32,217 nt of DNA from Verrucomicrobiia bacterium (GTDB taxonomy: Bacteria; Verrucomicrobiota; Verrucomicrobiia; JABWAM01): NCBI GenBank assembly GCA_020849895.1, contig JADZFN010000008.1:1-32217 (forward strand), given 5' to 3'. Below the pieces are notes generated by a model, which had not been told where the DNA came from, searched no databases, and was given only the letters and a program-made list of their open reading frames with translations. The translations under genes were made by a program, and so were the position numbers. This document shows, one piece after another, positions 15,763 through 24,754 of this stretch (its first letter is position 1; every line of letters begins with the position of its first letter).

Positions 15763-16770
15763 ATGAAGTTCCGCCTCCTCCGCGACCAGTGGTTTCTCAT
15801 CGGTGTGGCGGCCGTGTTCATTTTCGCGCTCGCGGACCCCGGCGGGATCATTGGCCCGTTGGGGCGCGCGTTAACGGCAGCGCGGGCGAACGAGGTCTGC
15901 CTCGCCATCATTTTCGTAATGTCGGGACTCGAGATGGACTTCGAACACCTCCGCGAAGCGCTGCGGGACGGGCGCGGGACGGCGCTCTCCATGGCGTTCA
16001 CGTTCGTCGTCGCCCCGCTGCTGGCGTGGGGACTGTCTCTCGCCGCGTCGTCGCGCGACCTCGCGCTCGGGATGATGATCCTCGGCGTGGTCTCGACGAC
16101 GCAGGCGAGCGGGATCGTGATGGCGGGCGCGGCGGGCGGGCGCTCGGCGCACGCGCTGCTCATCAGCGTGCTCTCGAACGCGCTTTGCGTGTTCACCATT
16201 CCGTTTCAGCTCTCCTGGATGCTGGCGGGGACCGCGCCGGACCTCCGCCTTCCTCTGGCGGAGATGATGGTGAAGCTGGCCGCGTTGATCCTGCTGCCGT
16301 TGGCGGCGGGAATGCTGATCCGCGGGATGCGGGGCGAGGCGCGGAGCGGCGGCCTTTCCGCCGGCAGCCGTCCCATGAACGCGGATCGGCGTGCGCCTTT
16401 CCCCTTTAAGCCGAGCGTGGTGTCGCGGCTGATGATCCACGGGATCATCCTCACGGGTCTGTGCGAAGGGCGCGCGAGCATCCTCGGCGGCGGCGCGCAG
16501 GTGGCCGAGGCCTTCGCCCTGACGCTCGTGCTTCATCTCGTGCTCGCGGGATTGCTTTGGAGAACGTTGCGCGCGCTCGGATGGGGTGCGGGCCGCCGCG
16601 AAAGCGTGTTTTTCATGGGGATCCAGAAAACGCTGCCTCAGGCGATCTGGCTGCAAGCGACTTATTTCGCATCGCACGGCCTGGCGCTGGTCGTGTGCCT
16701 GCTCTACCACGTGACGCAACTGGTGTTGGATTCGTGGTGGGTGGGTCTGATGGCGGCAAAGCGACGGTGA
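15763..16770 (+). CDS. BASS/SBF-like (bile acid:sodium symporter family) membrane transporter
   Basis: The 335-residue integral membrane protein has about 9-10 hydrophobic segments and resembles the SBF-like (YfeH-type) branch of the bile acid:sodium symporter superfamily. Characteristic stretches are VCLAIIFVMSGLEMD, MMILGVVSTTQASGIVM and FFMGIQKTLPQAIWLQ, which form the crossing helices. The start at 15763 (MKFRLLRDQWFLIGV) matches the family N-terminus and avoids a weak TTG nine codons upstream. A polar stretch at residues 189-219, rich in Arg and Pro, sits in a loop between helices and looks longer than usual. The substrate is unknown, perhaps an organic anion. It precedes a sodium/solute symporter by 109 bases on the same strand. 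Confidence 0.85.
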   Translation: MKFRLLRDQWFLIGVAAVFIFALADPGGIIGPLGRALTAARANEVCLAIIFVMSGLEMDFEHLREALRDGRGTALSMAFTFVVAPLLAWGLSLAASSRDLALGMMILGVVSTTQASGIVMAGAAGGRSAHALLISVLSNALCVFTIPFQLSWMLAGTAPDLRLPLAEMMVKLAALILLPLAAGMLIRGMRGEARSGGLSAGSRPMNADRRAPFPFKPSVVSRLMIHGIILTGLCEGRASILGGGAQVAEAFALTLVLHLVLAGLLWRTLRALGWGAGRRESVFFMGIQKTLPQAIWLQATYFASHGLALVVCLLYHVTQLVLDSWWVGLMAAKRR

Positions 16771-16879
16771 TTCATCACCTCCGCAAATTGTCCGCGCGCC
16801 TGCGCCTCGAGCGGGAGGCAAAACGGGGCTTGCTTTGCGCGAAAAGAAAACGTTCCTTCGCAATTCACTCGTTCGCGCA

Positions 16880-18967
16880 ATGACTCACCTCGACTGGCTG
16901 ATCGTCTTGATTCCCGTGGGACTCGTGGCATGGGTGGCGGTGGTCACGCAGCGCTACATGTTGAGCGTGGCGGACTTCTGTTCGGCAAGCCGCGTGGCGG
17001 GGCGCTACGTGATCGCCAACGCGCGGGGCGAGACCGGCATGGCCGTCGTAAGCTTCGTCGCGGGGCTCGAGGTCTTCTATCGCGCGGGTTGGACGATGGG
17101 ATGGTGGGGATTCATTGCGATCCCGGTCGGGATGCTCATGACGCTTACAGGGTTCGTGAACTACCGCTATCGGGAGACGCGGGTGATGACGATCGCGCAG
17201 TTTTTCGAGATTCGATACAGCCGGGGTTTTCGGCTGCTGGCCGGGTTCATGGCCTTCGTCTCGGGGATCGTGAACTACGGCATCTTCCCCGCGGTATCGG
17301 CGCGGTTTTTCGTTTATTTTTGCGGGTTGCCTCAGAGCGTCGTTCTGGGGGGGATGGCCGTGCCGACGTTCGCGATCATCATGTTTCTTTATCTGAGCGC
17401 GACCCTGTTCGTGGTGATCACGGGAGGTCAGATCACGATCATGGTGACCGACTGCCTCGAGGGATTGCTGTCGCTGCTGCTCTACTTCGTGGTGATCGTG
17501 GCATTGCTGCTGATGTTCTCGTGGCGGGAAGTGCACGAGGCGCTGGCGATGGCGCCGCCGGGCCTTTCGAGAATGGATCCGTTCGATACGAAGCAGATTT
17601 CGGATTTCAACCTCTGGTTCGTGCTGATCGGGGTTTTCGGAGCCGTCTACAACCACATGGCGTGGCAGGGAGGGCACGCCTACAACAGCGCCGCGAAAAC
17701 GCCACACGAGTCGAAAATGGCGGCGATCCTGGGAAACTGGCGCGGATTCGGAAAAGGGCTGTTCACCACGCTGCTGGGCATCGCGGCCTATACGTTTCTG
17801 GTGCATCCCGACTTCGCGCAGCAGGCGGCGGCGGCGGGTGACATCCTCGCGAAAATAGACAATCCACAGATCGCGAACCAGATGCGGATGCCGGTGGCGT
17901 TGGGTCTGCTCCTGCCGATCGGGGTGAAAGGGGTGGTTTGCGCGCTCTTCCTGCTGGGGCTGATCGCCTGCGAAACCTCCTATATCCACTCTTGGGGGAC
18001 CATCTTCGTTCAGGATTTGCTCGTGCCGCTGAGGAAGAAACCGTTTTCCACGAAACAGCACCTCTTCCTGCTCCGGCTCTCGATCGTCGGGGTAGGCGTA
18101 TTCGGCTTCCTCTTCAGCCTGCTTTACCGGCAGACGGACTACATCCTGATGTTCTTCGCGATCACGGGAGCGATCTATCTGGGCGGCGCGGGTTCGGTGA
18201 TCATCGGCGGGTTCTACTGGAGGAAAGGGACCAACGCGGGGGCTTGGACGGCCATGCTGTCGGGATCGTCGCTCGCGGTCTTCGGAGTCCTCATCCAGCA
18301 GCCGGCGATTTGGGGAAAGATCCACGTGCTGCTGAACTGGGCGATCGCACACGTGCCTTTCCTCGGTGGCCTCGAAGCCCTAAGAAATTTCGCGCAACAC
18401 CTGCCGCCGAAGTTCCCGATCCACGGACAGTGGATGTATTTCATCGCGATGGCGACCGCGGCAAGCCTCTACGTGATCGTCTCGCTGTTGACTTGCCGGG
18501 AGGATTTCAACATGGACCGCATGCTCCACCGCGGGAAATACGCGTTGGACGAGCATGGAGCGAAGATGACGACGACGGTGCGTACGCGTTGGACGATCAA
18601 AAAGTTTCTGGGAGTGGACGCCCAATATACGAAGGGGGATAAGGTGATCACTTACAGTCTTTTCTCCTGGAAGATGTTCTGGTTGGCGGTGGGGGCGATC
18701 ATTACCCTGTGGAACTTCGTTGACCGTTGGCCGCTGTCCTGGTGGTCCACCTACTGGCGGGTGAATTCGGTGTATATCCCCTTCATTCTGGCGATCCCGA
18801 CAACGATCTGGTTTTTCTGGGGCGGCATCCGCGACCTGCGGCTTCTCTTCACGGACCTGAGGAACGTGACGCGCAAGGCGCACGACGACGGCACGGTGGT
18901 GGGGCACCGCAACCTCGACGAGGCGGAGGCGGGGCAGACCGCGAAGGCGGAGGCGCCGTCGGAGTGA
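16880..18967 (+). CDS. Sodium:solute symporter (SSS) family transporter
   Basis: The 695-residue membrane protein has the SSS core of about 13 helices. It begins MTHLDWLIVLIPVGLVAWVA and includes the early SVADFCSASRVAGRY, TIAQFFEIRYSRGFR, and the helices around VVITGGQITIMVTDCLEG. Sodium-driven uptake is the expected mechanism. After the core it has a long loop (residues about 540-610) and two further C-terminal helices (FSWKMFWLAVGAIITLWNF and VYIPFILAIPTTIWFFWGG), then a charged cytoplasmic tail. The ATG at 16880 was preferred because the 15 codons before it are polar and unlike a transporter start. The substrate is unknown. It ends 19 bases from the convergent fabH. Confidence 0.88.
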   Translation: MTHLDWLIVLIPVGLVAWVAVVTQRYMLSVADFCSASRVAGRYVIANARGETGMAVVSFVAGLEVFYRAGWTMGWWGFIAIPVGMLMTLTGFVNYRYRETRVMTIAQFFEIRYSRGFRLLAGFMAFVSGIVNYGIFPAVSARFFVYFCGLPQSVVLGGMAVPTFAIIMFLYLSATLFVVITGGQITIMVTDCLEGLLSLLLYFVVIVALLLMFSWREVHEALAMAPPGLSRMDPFDTKQISDFNLWFVLIGVFGAVYNHMAWQGGHAYNSAAKTPHESKMAAILGNWRGFGKGLFTTLLGIAAYTFLVHPDFAQQAAAAGDILAKIDNPQIANQMRMPVALGLLLPIGVKGVVCALFLLGLIACETSYIHSWGTIFVQDLLVPLRKKPFSTKQHLFLLRLSIVGVGVFGFLFSLLYRQTDYILMFFAITGAIYLGGAGSVIIGGFYWRKGTNAGAWTAMLSGSSLAVFGVLIQQPAIWGKIHVLLNWAIAHVPFLGGLEALRNFAQHLPPKFPIHGQWMYFIAMATAASLYVIVSLLTCREDFNMDRMLHRGKYALDEHGAKMTTTVRTRWTIKKFLGVDAQYTKGDKVITYSLFSWKMFWLAVGAIITLWNFVDRWPLSWWSTYWRVNSVYIPFILAIPTTIWFFWGGIRDLRLLFTDLRNVTRKAHDDGTVVGHRNLDEAEAGQTAKAEAPSE

Positions 18968-18986
18968 CGTCCGCGGCGCCGTGCCT

Positions 18987-19997
18987 CTACCAGCGGAGGA
19001 CGGCGGCGCCCCAGGTCAGGCCGGCGCCGAAGGCGACGAGCAGGAGGAGGTCCCCTTTCTTGAGGCGCCCGTCGCAGACGGCTTCGTGCAGGGCGATCCC
19101 GGCGGAGGCGGCGGAGATGTTGCCGTAACGGTCAAGGTTGACGACGCAACGCTCCATGCCGAGTTCGAGCCGTTCGGCAAGCCCTTGAATGATGCGCAGG
19201 TTGGCCTGATGGGGGATGATCCAGGCGATGTCGGTGGGCTTGAACCCGGCGCGGGCGATGGCTTCCTCGGATGCGCGAGCCATATTGACGACGGCGTGCT
19301 TGTAGACTTCGCGTCCGTTCATCTTGAGGAAATGGAGTCCCTGCTCGACGGTCTTCGCGCTGGCGGGGTGCTGGGCGCCGCCGCCGGGCATGTAGAGCAG
19401 GCCGGCCTGTTCGCCGCTGGCGCCGAGCGAGGCGGAGAGGATCTCGCGCGCGCCGGTCGATGGACGAAGAAGGGCCGCGCTCGCTCCATCTCCAAAGAGC
19501 ACGCAGGTGTTGCGATCTTTCCAGTCGGTGATGGAGGAAAGCTTGTCGGAGGCGACGACGAGAACGGTCTTGTAGGCGCCCGATTCGATAAAGCGGCGTC
19601 CGACTTCGAGGCCGTAGATGTAGCCGGTGCAGGCGGCCTCGAGGTCGAAGCAGAAAGCGCGCGAGGCGCCGATTTCTTTCTGAATGAGGCAGGCGGTGCA
19701 GGGGAAAGGCATGTCCGGCGTGATCGTGGCGCAGAGAATCATCTCCACCTCGGACGCGGCCACGCCGGCGGCTTCGAGGGCGGCCGCGGCGGCGCGGGCG
19801 CCCATGGTCGAGGTATGTTCTTCCTTGGCGGCGAGGCGACGTTCGCGGATGCCGGTGCGGGAGACGATCCACTCGTCGTTCGTCTCGACCATCTTTTCGA
19901 GGTCGGCGTTGGTGAGGACGCGCTCAGGCAGCCACGCGCCCGTACCGGCGACCTGGCAGCGCAGGAGGGCGCGGTCAGGCAGAGGCGATACGCTCAT
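18987..19997 (-). CDS. fabH: Beta-ketoacyl-ACP synthase III
   Basis: The 336-residue thiolase-fold enzyme condenses acetyl-CoA with malonyl-ACP to start fatty-acid synthesis. The catalytic triad is C123 in EAACTGYIYGL, H263 in IIPHQANLRI and N293 in YGNISAAS. TNDEWIVSRTGIRERR near residue 39 is the standard substrate-entry motif. The start at 19997 (MSVSPLPDRALLRCQVAGTG) gives normal length. A longer frame to 20063 would add 22 residues with no family match. It overlaps the end of plsX by 23 bases and is last in the coaD-DUF177-rpmF-plsX-fabH operon. Confidence 0.96.
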   Translation of the reverse strand: MSVSPLPDRALLRCQVAGTGAWLPERVLTNADLEKMVETNDEWIVSRTGIRERRLAAKEEHTSTMGARAAAAALEAAGVAASEVEMILCATITPDMPFPCTACLIQKEIGASRAFCFDLEAACTGYIYGLEVGRRFIESGAYKTVLVVASDKLSSITDWKDRNTCVLFGDGASAALLRPSTGAREILSASLGASGEQAGLLYMPGGGAQHPASAKTVEQGLHFLKMNGREVYKHAVVNMARASEEAIARAGFKPTDIAWIIPHQANLRIIQGLAERLELGMERCVVNLDRYGNISAASAGIALHEAVCDGRLKKGDLLLLVAFGAGLTWGAAVLRW

Positions 19998-20991
19998 GGT
20001 TGCGGCGGACTTCTTCGACGATGTGAGTGGAAAGGTGCTGGTTGATGGCCTCACGGGCAACACGGATGCAGTTGCGGACGGCCCGCGGGCTGCTCACCCC
20101 GTGGCCAATGATGCAGGTGCCGTTGATGCCCAAAAGAGGGGCGCCCCCGTATTCGGCATAATCCGTCTTGCGGCGGATGGCCTTGAAAGCCCCTTGGGCG
20201 AGCAGGGCGCCTGCGATCCGGAGAGGGTTGCGTTTGATCTCGGTCTTGGCCCAGTGGAACAGGGCGGAGGCGAGGCTCTCGGCAGTCTTGAGCACCACGT
20301 TGCCGGTGAACCCGTCGCAGACGATCACCTCGACGTTGCCGGCGAAGACATCGTGCCCTTCGACGTTGCCGGAAAAATTGAGGTTTGAGCGTTCGAGAAG
20401 CTTGAACGCCTCCTTGGTGAGGGCGTTCCCCTTCTGGTCCTCCTCGCCGACGCTCATCAGTCCCACGCGCGGATTTGCATAGCCGAGGACATCGCGCGAG
20501 TAGAGGCTCCCCATGATGGCGTAGTGCAGGAGATGGGTCGCGCTCGTCGCGGTGTTCGCGCCGGCGTCGATGAGGACGAAGGAGCTTTGTTCGGTGGGCA
20601 GCACGCAGGCGATGCCCGGGCGTTCGATGCCCTCAAGGGTGCGAAGGCGGAGGGTGCAGGCCGCCACGGCTGCGCCCGTGTGGCCGGCGCTGACGATGGC
20701 CTGGACGCGCCCCTCTTTCGCGAGTTCAGCGCAGCGGGAGATCGAAGAGTCTCTCTTGCGGCGGACGGCTTCCGAAGCGGCGTCGGCCATGTCCACCACT
20801 TGGGAGGCATGGTGAAAAACGACGCGATCGTCCTCGCGCCTGTGGCGGGCAAACTCGGCGCGGACGCGGGCCTCGTCGCCGACGAGAATCAGCTCTTCGA
20901 TGTCGGCGTAATCGCGAAGGGCCAGAACGGCGCCCTCGACAATGGCGGCGGGAGCGTGGTCGCCCCCCATGGCATCCACCGCGATCTTCAT
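19975..20991 (-). CDS. plsX: Phosphate acyltransferase PlsX
   Basis: The 338-residue enzyme makes acyl-phosphate from acyl-ACP for PlsY in phospholipid synthesis. Signatures are the opening MKIAVDAMGGDHAPAAIVEG, IVSAGHTGAAVAA, VLIDAGANT and VIVCDGFTGNVVLKTAE, with YGGAPLLGINGTCIIGHG near the end. Length is typical. It starts 3 bases after rpmF and overlaps fabH, the conserved lipid-ribosome operon arrangement. Confidence 0.97.
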   Translation of the reverse strand: MKIAVDAMGGDHAPAAIVEGAVLALRDYADIEELILVGDEARVRAEFARHRREDDRVVFHHASQVVDMADAASEAVRRKRDSSISRCAELAKEGRVQAIVSAGHTGAAVAACTLRLRTLEGIERPGIACVLPTEQSSFVLIDAGANTATSATHLLHYAIMGSLYSRDVLGYANPRVGLMSVGEEDQKGNALTKEAFKLLERSNLNFSGNVEGHDVFAGNVEVIVCDGFTGNVVLKTAESLASALFHWAKTEIKRNPLRIAGALLAQGAFKAIRRKTDYAEYGGAPLLGINGTCIIGHGVSSPRAVRNCIRVAREAINQHLSTHIVEEVRRNHERIASA

Positions 20992-20994
20992 CGC

Positions 20995-21180
20995 CTATTT
21001 CTTGATCTCAACGGTCAGGATCTGCCGTCCCTTGTACCACCCGCAGTGGGGGCAGACGCGATGAGGAGGACAAGCCTCTCCGCAGTTGGCGCAGCGGCCG
21101 GTCTGGGGCGCGTGGAGACGGTTGGCCATACGGCGGGTGCGATATCGGGCCTTGGAAACCTTGCGTTTGGGAACTCCCAT
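20995..21180 (-). CDS. rpmF: 50S ribosomal protein L32
   Basis: The 61-residue basic protein is bL32 of the large ribosomal subunit. It begins MGVPKRKVSKARYRTRR and keeps the four zinc-binding cysteines C30, C33, C43 and C46 (CANC and CPHC). This is the C+ form of L32, which needs zinc. It lies between DUF177 (7 bases upstream) and plsX (3 bases downstream), as in most bacteria. Confidence 0.97.
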   Translation of the reverse strand: MGVPKRKVSKARYRTRRMANRLHAPQTGRCANCGEACPPHRVCPHCGWYKGRQILTVEIKK

Positions 21181-21187
21181 AGAATTA

Positions 21188-21682
21188 TCAACTCCTTGGC
21201 GGCACGCGGAAACGGCCGTTCTTTTTCGGCCTCGGCGGCGCGCCGGGCTCTTTTATTGCGATGTTCAATTGATCGAGTTTGTTCCACCGACCACTCCCCG
21301 GACCGCCTGCGCCCGGCGGCTGTGCCGCCAACGGTTGCGTGCCGGGGGCGGCAGGATGGCTGGGAAGGGCGAGCAAAATATCTTCGCGCATCAGGGGAGT
21401 CAAGTCCACCTCGTCTCTGCGCGTCTCCGTTTCGCCGACAAAATCTTCGACTTCCACCGGGAGATCGAACCATTCGAGGGTGCGCACGCAGCGGGCGCGG
21501 ACGACCGTGGAGAGGCGCCCCCGGGCCAAGATGCGGTTCGGGGCAGTCTCCATAAGATCGAGCGCGTAACGCACGGGCTGTTCGAAGCGGTAAAACTCTC
21601 CGGGACAGTCCAGGATCGAGGGCGGGTCTTCGCCTTCCAGATGCAGACCTTCTTCCGGCAGCAGGCGGAGCTTCACCTTCAT
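21188..21682 (-). CDS. DUF177/YceD-family protein
   Basis: The 164-residue protein is in the position of YceD/DUF177, immediately upstream of rpmF. This family has been linked to 23S rRNA accumulation. The match is in LARGRLSTVVRARCVRTLEWFDLPVEVEDF and the acidic DEVDLTPLMREDILLALP, which is the usual core. The Cys-rich CxGLCPxCG segment that often follows is absent. A Gly/Pro/Ala-rich linker (residues about 108-131) replaces it before the closing WNKLDQLNI. Such Cys-less forms exist in several phyla. It is 24 bases downstream of coaD. Confidence 0.85.
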   Translation of the reverse strand: MKVKLRLLPEEGLHLEGEDPPSILDCPGEFYRFEQPVRYALDLMETAPNRILARGRLSTVVRARCVRTLEWFDLPVEVEDFVGETETRRDEVDLTPLMREDILLALPSHPAAPGTQPLAAQPPGAGGPGSGRWNKLDQLNIAIKEPGAPPRPKKNGRFRVPPRS

Positions 21683-21706
21683 GGCAGGATGGGAGGGCGC
21701 AAAGCG

Positions 21707-22195
21707 TCAGGTTGAAAACCCGTATTTTCGACGTAGGGCCTTCTCGATATGCGGCATCACAAAGGGGCTGATGTCGCCTCCAAGCTGCGCGATTTGCTTC
21801 GTCATCCGCGAGCTCAGGTAGCTGTAGGAATCGCGCGGCATCAGGAAGATGGTTTCCACCGTCGGGGCGAGGTTTCGGTTCATCAGCGCCATTTGGAACT
21901 CCACTTCAAAGTCGGAGACCGCGCGCAGACCGCGGACGATCACGCACGCGCCTTTCTCCTGCACGTAATCTACGAGGAGCTGCTTGAACTCCTCGACGCG
22001 CACGTTTTCGAGCCCGCAGACGGCTTCGCGCGCCAGCTCGACGCGTTCCTGAACGGTGAAGAGCGGACGTTTCTCGGTCTCGTGGGCGATGGCTAGGATG
22101 ACCTTGTCGAAAAGACGCGAGGCGCGGCGAAGCACGTCGAGATGTCCGTTCGTCAGCGGATCGAAGCTGCCGGGGTAGATCGCGAAGGTCGGCAT
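21707..22195 (-). CDS. coaD: Phosphopantetheine adenylyltransferase
   Basis: The 162-residue nucleotidyltransferase makes dephospho-CoA from 4'-phosphopantetheine and ATP. It has the family start FAIYPGSFDPLTNGHLDVL with the TxGH nucleotide-binding motif at 15-18 (TNGH), VRGLRAVSDFEVEFQMALMNR, and the C-terminal SSRMTKQIAQLGGDIS (ISSRxVKE-type motif). Length and start are standard. It lies 58 bases downstream of the CsgG-like gene and leads into the DUF177-rpmF-plsX-fabH operon, linking CoA supply with lipid synthesis. Confidence 0.97.
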   Translation of the reverse strand: MPTFAIYPGSFDPLTNGHLDVLRRASRLFDKVILAIAHETEKRPLFTVQERVELAREAVCGLENVRVEEFKQLLVDYVQEKGACVIVRGLRAVSDFEVEFQMALMNRNLAPTVETIFLMPRDSYSYLSSRMTKQIAQLGGDISPFVMPHIEKALRRKYGFST

Positions 22196-22253
22196 CCTCT
22201 CATGCTACGACGGCTCCCGGCCCGGCACAACCCCGTTGACCGTGGCGCGCGCG

Positions 22254-23240
22254 TCAGGGCGCGCGGACGATCCATCCCTCCTTGGGTTCGAGCTCGGGCG
22301 AACAGGCAGCCTTGCTGCGCTCCTCCTGCACCGTGTCGATCGTGATCTCTCCCGCCAGCTTCTCGTCGGTAAAGACCACGTTTCCCTGCGCGTCCTTCGT
22401 GTCCACGGACTGATAGAGCTTGAGCTTGTCGCCGCTCTTGAAGCCCTGTTTGCTGCCGACGGAAACGATGAGAATCCCCTTGGCGGGGACGGCGAGCACC
22501 TTGCCGGGGGCGGCGCGAAGCGTCGCGGCGGCGGCCGCGGCCGCATGGGCGGCCCTCTCGGCGGCGGCCGCTTTCGCCTTCTTCCGTCCGGATTTCGGAA
22601 GGTCGAGCGCCGAGACCTCTTCGACGATGGTGTTGAGGGCCTTCACCGTGGCCTTGCCGAGGGCGCTGTTCATGAACTCGGAGTTGCCGAAGCCGATGTT
22701 CCCGCCATGGCCTCCGACCCCGACTCCGACGTCGAAACCCATGCCATTTTCCGTACCGACGGCCTGTCCCGTCTTGATGACCTTGCGCGAGGCGACGTCG
22801 GTGAATCGCCAGTCGATCCGCACGTCCGACGCAGTGGTTTTGATCCCGAGATTGCCTCCGCTTCCGGGGATGAAGCCTCCCAAGCCGAAGTTCTGCGCTT
22901 TGCTGCCGAAGCGAGTCGCCTTGCCGCGAAACATGAAATCGGCGCCGGCGAAGCCGCCTTTCTCCACCTTCTCGCCTTTGCCGACGTAGCCCTCCTCGCC
23001 GAGACGAATCTCGTCCTTGAGGGATTCGAGCGCGGTGGATTCGAGCATCGTGAACTTGTTCAGCTTGCCGAGCTCGGTGATGAGCATCTCCGCCAGTCCC
23101 TCGCCAAGGGCGGGCTGCCATCCCTGGATCTGGGAGAGATCCCCGTCCAGCGGGGCGACGAACACGGAGGGGAGATCCTCCTCTGCTCGCGCGACGGCGG
23201 CGCCGAAAAGCAGCAGGGCTGGCAGTAAGAGTTTTTTCAT
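22254..23240 (-). CDS. Exported CsgG-like protein
   Basis: The 328-residue protein starts at 23240 with a clear signal peptide (MKKLLLPALLLFGAAVARA, cleavage predicted after A19). Residues about 25-215 resemble the CsgG/HfaB family: VFVAPLDG, ALGEGLAEMLITELGKLNKFTMLEST, GADFMFRGKATRFG, and Gly-rich strands. Unlike CsgG it has no lipobox cysteine, so it is probably periplasmic or outer-membrane associated rather than a lipoprotein. An Ala/Lys-rich linker (about 225-250) leads to a C-terminal beta domain (GILIVSVGSKQGFKSGDKLKLY) like those found after many CsgG-like domains. A pore function is not established. It sits upstream of coaD and is divergent from a Gfo/Idh gene. Confidence 0.75.
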   Translation of the reverse strand: MKKLLLPALLLFGAAVARAEEDLPSVFVAPLDGDLSQIQGWQPALGEGLAEMLITELGKLNKFTMLESTALESLKDEIRLGEEGYVGKGEKVEKGGFAGADFMFRGKATRFGSKAQNFGLGGFIPGSGGNLGIKTTASDVRIDWRFTDVASRKVIKTGQAVGTENGMGFDVGVGVGGHGGNIGFGNSEFMNSALGKATVKALNTIVEEVSALDLPKSGRKKAKAAAAERAAHAAAAAAATLRAAPGKVLAVPAKGILIVSVGSKQGFKSGDKLKLYQSVDTKDAQGNVVFTDEKLAGEITIDTVQEERSKAACSPELEPKEGWIVRAP

Positions 23241-23346
23241 GGAGGAGAATCTCGCTCCACCCCCCCTCCGCAGACAAGTCGAAACGGGCCGGGACCGCGC
23301 CTTTGAGGGTTGCCTGCTGCGCGGAGATTGGGTCAACATCGGTTCC

Positions 23347-24603
23347 ATGGCAAAACCTCTCGATGTGACCATCGTCGGCGGCGGGATGATCACGAACGAT
23401 CTCCTCCTGCCCGCCGTCTGGCATCTCCAACGCACAGGCGTGGTCGGCGCCGTCACCGTGTGCGCGCTGAACACCCCTCCCCTCAAAGCCCTCAAAGAGA
23501 ACGCCGAGTTGAAGCAGGCGTTTCCCGGGCAGGATTTCCTTCCCGAGCCGGCGCTCTCCGCGTCCGCCGATCAGGTCTTCCCTTCGCGCTACAAGGAGGT
23601 GCTGGCGAAGATGCCGCCACGCCAGGCCGTCGTGGTCGCCATGCCGGACAACCTGCATTACGAGGTGGTGATGGAAGCGCTCCGGCGGGACCAGCATGTG
23701 CTTTGCGTGAAGCCGCTCGTCCTGAAGCACGCGCAGGCCGTCGAGGTGGAGCATCTGGCGTTCGAGAGAGGGCTGTTCGTCGGCGTCGAGTATCACAAGC
23801 GTTTCGACCGCCGTTCGCTCATCGCACGACGCCATTACGAGCTCGGGCACTTCGGAAAGTTCGTGATGGGCGAGGCGAAGCTCATCGAGCCGTGGTATTA
23901 TCGCCACTCGAACTTCCAAAACTGGTTCACCTGCGACCGCACCGATCCGTTTGTCTATATCGGTTGCCATTACGTGGACCTCGTCTTCTTCATCACGGGG
24001 CTGAAGCCGGTGGAGGTGTCCGTGTCCGGCGTCAAGGGACGGTTTCCGAACGGCAAGGAAGGGTACCTCTGGTCCAGCGGACGGGTGCGCTTTGAGAACG
24101 GCGCGATCCTCTCGGTGACGAACGGGCTCGGCTATCCCGACCAGGGCAGCGGCGGCAACGAGCAGTGCCTTACGATGTTTTGCGAAGGAGGCGACTGCGG
24201 GGGAATCATCAAGCACGACGATCAGTTCCGTGGCGTGACGCACGCCTACGTGGAAGATCGAGGCGGCAAGCACCATCACTTCATCAATCCCGACTTCTTC
24301 CGTTTCGTACCGTGGGAGGGGCCGGGCTACAAACCTGTGGGCTACGGTCCCGATTCCGTTGCCGCGATCCTCGGCATGGCGCAACGCATCGAGGCGGAGA
24401 CCTCCGGGCTCGAGCCGTCGGCCGCCCTCGCGCGCCGTCGCGAGCTCCTCCGCGAAGCGGACCGCCGCGGGATCATCGCCACGCCGGCGAACAGCGCGAT
24501 CAACGAACTCGTTGTCGAGGCCGCCCGCCTCTCCATCCTCGCGGACGGCCTCCCGGTCGCCATCGAATATGGCGTCGCGCCCAGGGTCGTCCCCCGTCGC
24601 TGA
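23347..24603 (+). CDS. Gfo/Idh/MocA-family oxidoreductase
   Basis: The 418-residue protein starts at the ATG at 23347 (MAKPLDVTIVGGGMITND). The nucleotide-binding loop is VGGGMI and the family segment MPDNLHYEVVMEALRRDQHVLCVKPL gives the equivalent of EKP as VKP, so the usual Glu is replaced by Val. The C-terminal domain has FVYIGCHYVDLVFFITG, with His in the usual catalytic place. It is a probable NAD(P)-dependent sugar or cyclitol oxidoreductase. It is 151 bases upstream of squalene-hopene cyclase on the same strand and divergent from the CsgG-like gene. Confidence 0.88.
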   Translation: MAKPLDVTIVGGGMITNDLLLPAVWHLQRTGVVGAVTVCALNTPPLKALKENAELKQAFPGQDFLPEPALSASADQVFPSRYKEVLAKMPPRQAVVVAMPDNLHYEVVMEALRRDQHVLCVKPLVLKHAQAVEVEHLAFERGLFVGVEYHKRFDRRSLIARRHYELGHFGKFVMGEAKLIEPWYYRHSNFQNWFTCDRTDPFVYIGCHYVDLVFFITGLKPVEVSVSGVKGRFPNGKEGYLWSSGRVRFENGAILSVTNGLGYPDQGSGGNEQCLTMFCEGGDCGGIIKHDDQFRGVTHAYVEDRGGKHHHFINPDFFRFVPWEGPGYKPVGYGPDSVAAILGMAQRIEAETSGLEPSAALARRRELLREADRRGIIATPANSAINELVVEAARLSILADGLPVAIEYGVAPRVVPRR

Positions 24604-24754
24604 CCTCGTTCACCGGCTTCGGAAAGGCGCGCGACGAACATCGAGCGCGGAACGCCTTCAGCCCGGAGGCGGCGGCAAGCCTCCCGACGCCGCGTCAGGA
24701 AGGAAAAACCATTTGGTTTGACTTCCTTTCTCGCGGCGAGAACCCTTCCGTCAC

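Noticed and set aside
14061-16409. A 782-codon plus-strand frame opposite gpmI.
   Set aside because: It is antisense to all catalytic motifs of gpmI and has no family resemblance. GC-rich third positions explain its length.
22153-24384. A 743-codon open frame on the minus strand spanning the CsgG-like and Gfo/Idh genes.
   Set aside because: It is a shadow. The other frames carry recognisable proteins with conserved motifs and a signal peptide, while this one has none.
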